DNA from: Nitrospirota bacterium
Lineage (GTDB): Bacteria > Nitrospirota > Thermodesulfovibrionia > Thermodesulfovibrionales > Magnetobacteriaceae
DNA length: 43,852 nucleotides
Reading direction: 5' to 3'
Assembly: GCA_015233895.1 (NCBI GenBank)
Contig: JADFXG010000027.1
Span: 1-43,852, forward strand
Of the stretch, positions 40,106 to 43,852 are shown one piece after another (position 1 is the stretch's first letter; each line of letters opens with the position of its first letter). A program made the translations under genes and the position numbers. A model generated the notes under the pieces. It was not told the DNA's origin, ran no database searches, and saw only the letters and a program-made list of their open reading frames with translations.

Positions 40106-40955
40106 ACTTAAAAACCGCATAGCCTGCTTCAGAGACAACCTTAGCGAACACATCCCGCAGATGCTGGTAACTCTGATACTGGTAGCACTATTATTAGCGT
40201 TTCTTTGGCAGCGGATTGTTATTTCTGTAAACTCCGGAGAGGCAGGAGTGCTGTATAAGAGGTTTTACGGCGGTACGGTAGTAGATAAGGTTTACGGAGA
40301 GGGAATACACTTGATATTTCCATGGGATTCCATGACTGTGTACAACGTCAGATATCAGACTTTGCAGCACAACGTGGATGCAATAACCAAACAAGGATTA
40401 ACAATACATCTGGATGTTGTTATCAGATACCGTCCGGAATATCAGGTGTTAGGAGTGCTGCATCAGGCAGTCGGAACTGATTATGCTAACACAATAGTAA
40501 AACCTGAGGTGGAGGCTGCCTTGCGTGCCGTAGTAGGTAATTATGACGCTGATGATGTATATTCCAACAAAAATGCAGCGATTCAGACAATAGTAAACCA
40601 GAGTCTCAGACAGGTATCTCGCAGATTCGTTCAGATAGACAGCGTTATGATAACAAAGGTCACACTGCCGGAGAAGATACAAAAAGCCATCTTGCAAAAA
40701 ATGGAACAAGAGCAGATGGATCTCGCATATGATTACAAGGTAGATATAGAGAAAAAAGAAGCCTTTAGAAAGAAGATAGAGGCCGAGGGTATAAAAGTCT
40801 ATAACGAAACTATAAACGCTACTTTAAATGAAAACATACTAAGATATGTGGGTATAGCTGCTACCAAAGATTTGTCAACATCCCCAAATTCAAAGATTAT
40901 AGTCATAGGGGGCGGCAAGACCGGCTTACCTGTTCTTTTGGATACAGGGAAATAG
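40089..40955 (+). CDS. SPFH/band 7 (prohibitin-like) membrane protein
   Basis: A 288-residue protein with one N-terminal membrane helix (about 24-46, MLVTLILVALLLAFLW). An SPFH domain follows (VNSGEAGVLYKRFYGGTVVD, GEGIHLIFPWDS, YNVRYQTLQHN, IRYRP), then a helical coiled-coil segment (about 200-250, EKIQKAILQKMEQEQMDLA). It should form membrane-anchored oligomeric rings as HflK/HflC or prohibitin do. Its ATG lies inside the end of the exporter gene (17-base overlap) with GAGGA upstream, so expression is coupled to the exporter. An SPFH protein in such a cluster is unusual. It could be a scaffold for the exporter or simply a co-regulated stress protein. Confidence 0.85.
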   Translation: MGSTSKLKNRIACFRDNLSEHIPQMLVTLILVALLLAFLWQRIVISVNSGEAGVLYKRFYGGTVVDKVYGEGIHLIFPWDSMTVYNVRYQTLQHNVDAITKQGLTIHLDVVIRYRPEYQVLGVLHQAVGTDYANTIVKPEVEAALRAVVGNYDADDVYSNKNAAIQTIVNQSLRQVSRRFVQIDSVMITKVTLPEKIQKAILQKMEQEQMDLAYDYKVDIEKKEAFRKKIEAEGIKVYNETINATLNENILRYVGIAATKDLSTSPNSKIIVIGGGKTGLPVLLDTGK

Positions 40956-40967
40956 AGGTTGTCGGGT

Positions 40968-42194
40968 TTGAAGAGAACATTTGTTTTAATTACAGTTTTA
41001 ATTTTTATATCATTGCTTAATTCATGCAAGACGTATTTTGAAAAAACAGAGAAAAGGGGCGTAAAAGCTGAAAAACTAAGCGGGAATATAGTTATTGGGG
41101 TTGTGAGATCATCCACACAAACCGATGACATGGTAGATGGCATTATGCTGGCCGTAGAAGAGTTCAATGCAAAGGGCGGCTTTAAGGGTAGAAAAATGAG
41201 GTACATAGAAAGAGAAGACAATGGTAAACCGGACAACGCTATAGAAATAGCGCGTGAATTTGCAAATAATGAAGATGTAATAGCTGTTATTGGCCATCTG
41301 AACACAGACGTTGCGATTGCCGCATCAGTTGTGTATGAATATAATGGTGTTGTTTTTATAACACCAAGGGCGACAAATCCACTCCTTACCAGACATGGCT
41401 TTGGGTACGTGTTCAGAAATAGAACCTCGGATGGATATAGCGCTTTGTGGCTGGCTAAATATATGTACGACATGGGGTATAAAGACGTCGTAGTAGTTGA
41501 CGACAACTCGGCCTACGGCACAGGGTTGGCAATCTCTTTTCAGACGTATGCCACAGATTTCGGGCTTAATGTGGAAAAAGGGTTTGCTTATTATAAGGGA
41601 TACACTGATTACAGGTATATTATCGAAAATATAAAAGGACAGGGCAAATTCGATGCAGTATTCATTGCAGGAACAGCTCCTGATGCGGCTGTATTTATAC
41701 AGCAAGCAAGGGAGATGGGATTAACAGCACCTTTTGTAGGAGGAAACGGCATTCACTCACCTCTGCTTTGGACAATTGCAGGAAAAGCCGCAGAGGGTGT
41801 CGTGACTTCAACCGAATTTAATCATGAAGACAACAATACAATAACAAGAGAGTTTATAAGACACTTTGAGGCAAAATATAAAAGGCAGCCGCATGAAATG
41901 GCAGCTCTCGGATATGACGATGTAGAGCTTATAATTTATGCTTTTACTAAAGGCGGCACGACAACACCTGAGGTAATCGCATCAAACATCAGATTTATTG
42001 AGGGCTGGGAAAGTGTTTTAGGTTACTATGATATGAAAGAAAATGGTGATATAGGTGATAAAAGGATTTACTTTGAGAAATTGCGCAATGGTGAGTTTAC
42101 TTTGCTTAATTACGATAAAGATGAAACATATGAAGGCATAAAAAAGTTTTTTGATGAACACTTAAAAGATATTCACAAGGAGGTTCAAAAATGA
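40968..42194 (+). CDS. Lipoprotein substrate-binding protein, branched-chain amino acid receptor type
   Basis: About 408 residues of the periplasmic binding protein type 1 family (LivK-like). A hydrophobic signal (residues 3-17) ends at LLNSC, with C20 as the probable lipidated Cys, although Asn at -2 is atypical. The mature part has IVIGVVRSS, GIMLAVEEFNAKGG, VIGHLNTDVAIAAS, DDNSAYGTGLA and FNHEDNNTITREFI. A TTG at 40968 is preferred because GAGG lies 9 bases upstream; a TTG at 40959 is also in frame. No permease or ATPase of the Liv type accompanies it, so it may be a sensor or a receptor for the exporter system. It ends in ATGA overlap with the next small gene. Confidence 0.8.
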   Translation: MKRTFVLITVLIFISLLNSCKTYFEKTEKRGVKAEKLSGNIVIGVVRSSTQTDDMVDGIMLAVEEFNAKGGFKGRKMRYIEREDNGKPDNAIEIAREFANNEDVIAVIGHLNTDVAIAASVVYEYNGVVFITPRATNPLLTRHGFGYVFRNRTSDGYSALWLAKYMYDMGYKDVVVVDDNSAYGTGLAISFQTYATDFGLNVEKGFAYYKGYTDYRYIIENIKGQGKFDAVFIAGTAPDAAVFIQQAREMGLTAPFVGGNGIHSPLLWTIAGKAAEGVVTSTEFNHEDNNTITREFIRHFEAKYKRQPHEMAALGYDDVELIIYAFTKGGTTTPEVIASNIRFIEGWESVLGYYDMKENGDIGDKRIYFEKLRNGEFTLLNYDKDETYEGIKKFFDEHLKDIHKEVQK

Positions 42195-42364
42195 TTGAGT
42201 ATATAATCTTATACGTATTGGGAAGTCTGATTATAGCTATGTTTGGAGCTAACAGAAAGCTTGGATTTTGGGGATATTTTTTTGCTTCTCTTCTTTTTTC
42301 ACCATTTATTGGAATAATCCTGTTTTTTGCCTCCGATAAACGGAAAAAACCAGGTTGCTGCTGA
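42191..42364 (+). CDS. 57-residue two-helix membrane protein
   Basis: A small frame starting with ATG overlapping the previous stop as ATGA, with AAGGAGG about 11 bases upstream (42177-42183). It encodes MIEYIILYVLGSLIIAMFGA as a first membrane helix, a short loop ANRKLGFWGY, a second helix FASLLFSPFIGIILFFA and a basic tail ending KPGCC. The ANRKLGFWG-FF-SPFIGI pattern resembles small hydrophobic proteins seen in phage and bacterial immunity or secretion loci, but I cannot name a family. Its strict translational coupling to the lipoprotein suggests a partner function at the membrane. Confidence 0.7.
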   Translation: MIEYIILYVLGSLIIAMFGANRKLGFWGYFFASLLFSPFIGIILFFASDKRKKPGCC

Positions 42365-42381
42365 TTACAGGCACCGCAAAT

Positions 42382-43080
42382 ATGTTTACCCTGTTTTGTT
42401 TACCATTTGCGGGCGGCAGTTCATACTCTTACAGAGATTTCCAGTCTCATATTGGTGATTTTATAGAAATATCTCCGCTTGAACTCCAGGGACGCGGACG
42501 AAAATACGGCACTCCGTTACAGACAAACATTTACGACATGGCAGAGGGGCTGTACCTCCAGATGAAGGACAAAATAAACGGCAGGTACGCCTTCTGGGGA
42601 CACAGCATGGGGGGATGGTTAGCCTATCTGCTGGTAAAGAAGCTGACTCAGGAAAATAAACCGCTTCCGGAACACTTATTTATAAGTGGATGTGAGGCGC
42701 CGTCTATAGAAAACCGCAGACGTGACCGCCACAAACTCTCAAAGAGCGAATTTATCGCACTTCTTAGAAAATATGACGGATGCCCGGATGAGGTGCTTCA
42801 AAACGATGAACTTATGGAGCTGTTTGAGCCAATAATACGGGCTGATTTTAAAGCTGTAGAGACCTATGACTATGAACCATCGGCGCCCCTCAATCTGCCC
42901 ATGACAGTAATGAGAGGTCTTAATGAAGAGATAAGTTACAGAGACGTCCTAAGGTGGCAGGATGAGACAGTTCACAAGATAAAATTATTACAATTTCCCG
43001 GTTCCCATTTTTTTATCTATGACCATTTACCGGAAATAGGGAGAATAATTACCGATACGCTTGGAAATATTCAGTGTTAA
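42382..43080 (+). CDS. Type II thioesterase (GrsT/TycF-like)
   Basis: A 232-residue alpha/beta hydrolase. The N-terminal LFCLPFAGGSSYSYRDFQ, the nucleophile S75 in FWGHSMGGWLAY and the late His in FPGSHFFIYD are the type II thioesterase signature. SGCEAPSIENRRRD and LYLQMKDKINGRYAFWGH are also typical. It removes wrong or stalled acyl groups from carrier proteins of non-ribosomal peptide or polyketide synthetases. ATG 42382 is chosen because it opens right at the conserved core; a TTG at 42355 overlapping the small membrane gene would add nine residues. It is followed by the phosphopantetheinyl transferase gene. Confidence 0.9.
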   Translation: MFTLFCLPFAGGSSYSYRDFQSHIGDFIEISPLELQGRGRKYGTPLQTNIYDMAEGLYLQMKDKINGRYAFWGHSMGGWLAYLLVKKLTQENKPLPEHLFISGCEAPSIENRRRDRHKLSKSEFIALLRKYDGCPDEVLQNDELMELFEPIIRADFKAVETYDYEPSAPLNLPMTVMRGLNEEISYRDVLRWQDETVHKIKLLQFPGSHFFIYDHLPEIGRIITDTLGNIQC

Positions 43081-43106
43081 TTCAAATCTGATAATAAAAT
43101 TGTCAT

Positions 43107-43790
43107 ATGATCTTTATACAATATATCCGTTTCAACAAACAACTTCCAGAAGCGCTTTTTGACTCATATATGAATTTGTTACCTGAAAAGGACCGGCAAA
43201 ATATTCGCAGATTCCTGAGGTGGCAAGACAGAGAGGCGGCTCTCTATGGCAGATTGCTGCTAGCTTCAGGTATTGATAAATTCTTTAAAGACTTCAAGTT
43301 GACACTACATGACATATTGATAAATGAATGGGGACGGCCGTTTTTCAAAGACTCAGGAATCGATTTTAATATATCTCACACTGATGGCTGTGTCGTCTGT
43401 ATCATAACCGATGATGGACGAGTAGGAATAGATATAGAATTTATAAAGCCCATTGATACAGACGGATTTCAAAAGTATATGGATACCTTGCAGTGGAAGG
43501 AGATAGCCACTGACAGCAGTTGCAAGAGTTTTTACAAGTACTGGACTATGAAAGAAAGTGTCATTAAAGCAGAGGGCAGAGGGCTTTCCATTCCGCTATC
43601 GGATGTAAAAACAGAAAAGCAGGGTGAAGCCATACTTTATGGCTACAAATGGTATCTCACAGAGGTTTTTATAGACAGCCGTTATATTTGTTATGCTGCC
43701 ACTGATTTTTCAATCGGAGATGGGATTCGGATATATTCAATAAACTGTGTCAAGTGTGAAATCACCTTAAACGGTAATATCCAATTTTAG
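43107..43790 (+). CDS. 4'-phosphopantetheinyl transferase (Sfp type)
   Basis: A 227-residue Sfp-type enzyme that moves the phosphopantetheine arm of CoA to carrier domains, activating peptide or polyketide synthetases. Motifs visible are NEWGRPFF, FNISHTDGCVVC, the Mg-binding VGIDIEFI, and FYKYWTMKESVIKAEGRGL with the catalytic Glu and Lys. The two-domain length, about twice that of AcpS, shows it is not the fatty-acid-type enzyme. It is 26 bases after the thioesterase gene in the same direction. No carrier-protein gene is present, so its substrate synthetase must lie beyond base 43852 or elsewhere. The last 62 bases of the window hold nothing recognisable. Confidence 0.93.
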   Translation: MIFIQYIRFNKQLPEALFDSYMNLLPEKDRQNIRRFLRWQDREAALYGRLLLASGIDKFFKDFKLTLHDILINEWGRPFFKDSGIDFNISHTDGCVVCIITDDGRVGIDIEFIKPIDTDGFQKYMDTLQWKEIATDSSCKSFYKYWTMKESVIKAEGRGLSIPLSDVKTEKQGEAILYGYKWYLTEVFIDSRYICYAATDFSIGDGIRIYSINCVKCEITLNGNIQF

Positions 43791-43852
43791 CCTACCCTCA
43801 AAAAATAAAGCAAGTTGAGAGACAGTCTGGCTCCAGTTTCTCAATGGCTGTC

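Overview
The window reads as a chromosomal segment of a moderately AT-rich, strictly anaerobic, autotrophic or acetyl-CoA-oxidising bacterium. A complete CODH/acetyl-CoA synthase set (acsE-D-C-B-A) runs straight into a soluble NuoEFG-like electron-transfer module. Nearby are type IV pilus assembly genes, a possible pseudaminic-acid pair and many intergenic hairpin repeats. My best guess is a Nitrospirota (Thermodesulfovibrionia-like, possibly related to the magnetotactic lineages). That is inference from gene content only, since no 16S rRNA or magnetosome gene is present.

Layout. 1-2752: the tail of an unknown gene, then a hybrid histidine kinase. 2788-6656 (minus): a PPP-type metallophosphatase, an AT-rich polytopic membrane protein resembling a GT-C glycosyltransferase, and the housekeeping sigma factor rpoD. 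6938-10213 (minus): a NeuB/PseI-type synthase with a HAD hydrolase 6 nt upstream, and a DUF2079-like membrane protein. 10494-23084 (plus): one long operon-like run, acsE, acsD, acsC, acsB, acsA, nuoE-like, nuoF-like, a 195-aa iron-sulfur protein that repeats the C-terminal third of the nuoF-like protein, and nuoG-like. 23094-27159: an accessory island with a CHAT-protease/STAND-ATPase/TPR protein split by an apparent frameshift, interspersed repeats, a DUF2283 gene and the relic of a second TPR gene end. 27300-29351: ligA. 29352-30778: an orphan gene resembling the C-terminal part of Schlafen/AlbA_2-type proteins, between two 219-bp inverted copies of a multi-hairpin repeat. 30793-33483 (minus): rimP-nusA-small coiled-coil protein-pilD, driven by a near-perfect promoter with a terminator-like hairpin in the leader. 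33744-38348 (plus): a MerR regulator with a Cys-rich tail, then pilC-pilS-pilR. 38465-43790 (plus): a tightly packed set comprising a cyclic-peptide-type ABC exporter, an SPFH protein, a lipoprotein substrate-binding protein, a 57-aa membrane protein, a type II thioesterase and an Sfp-type phosphopantetheinyl transferase. The last set looks like the accessory end of a non-ribosomal peptide or polyketide locus whose synthetases are not in the window.

How the genes work together. AcsE moves the methyl group from methyl-tetrahydrofolate to the corrinoid protein AcsCD. AcsA reduces CO2 to CO (or oxidises CO). AcsB joins methyl, CO and CoA. The NuoEFG-like proteins, co-directional and partly overlapping, probably exchange electrons between NAD(H) and ferredoxin-level carriers for AcsA. 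The most noteworthy signals are: a structurally covarying double-hairpin repeat found three times, each time directly after a stop codon; the CHAT-STAND-TPR island, with a palindromic repeat inserted in frame in a coding region; the duplicated Fe-S module in the acs operon; and the rimP-nusA leader attenuator candidate.
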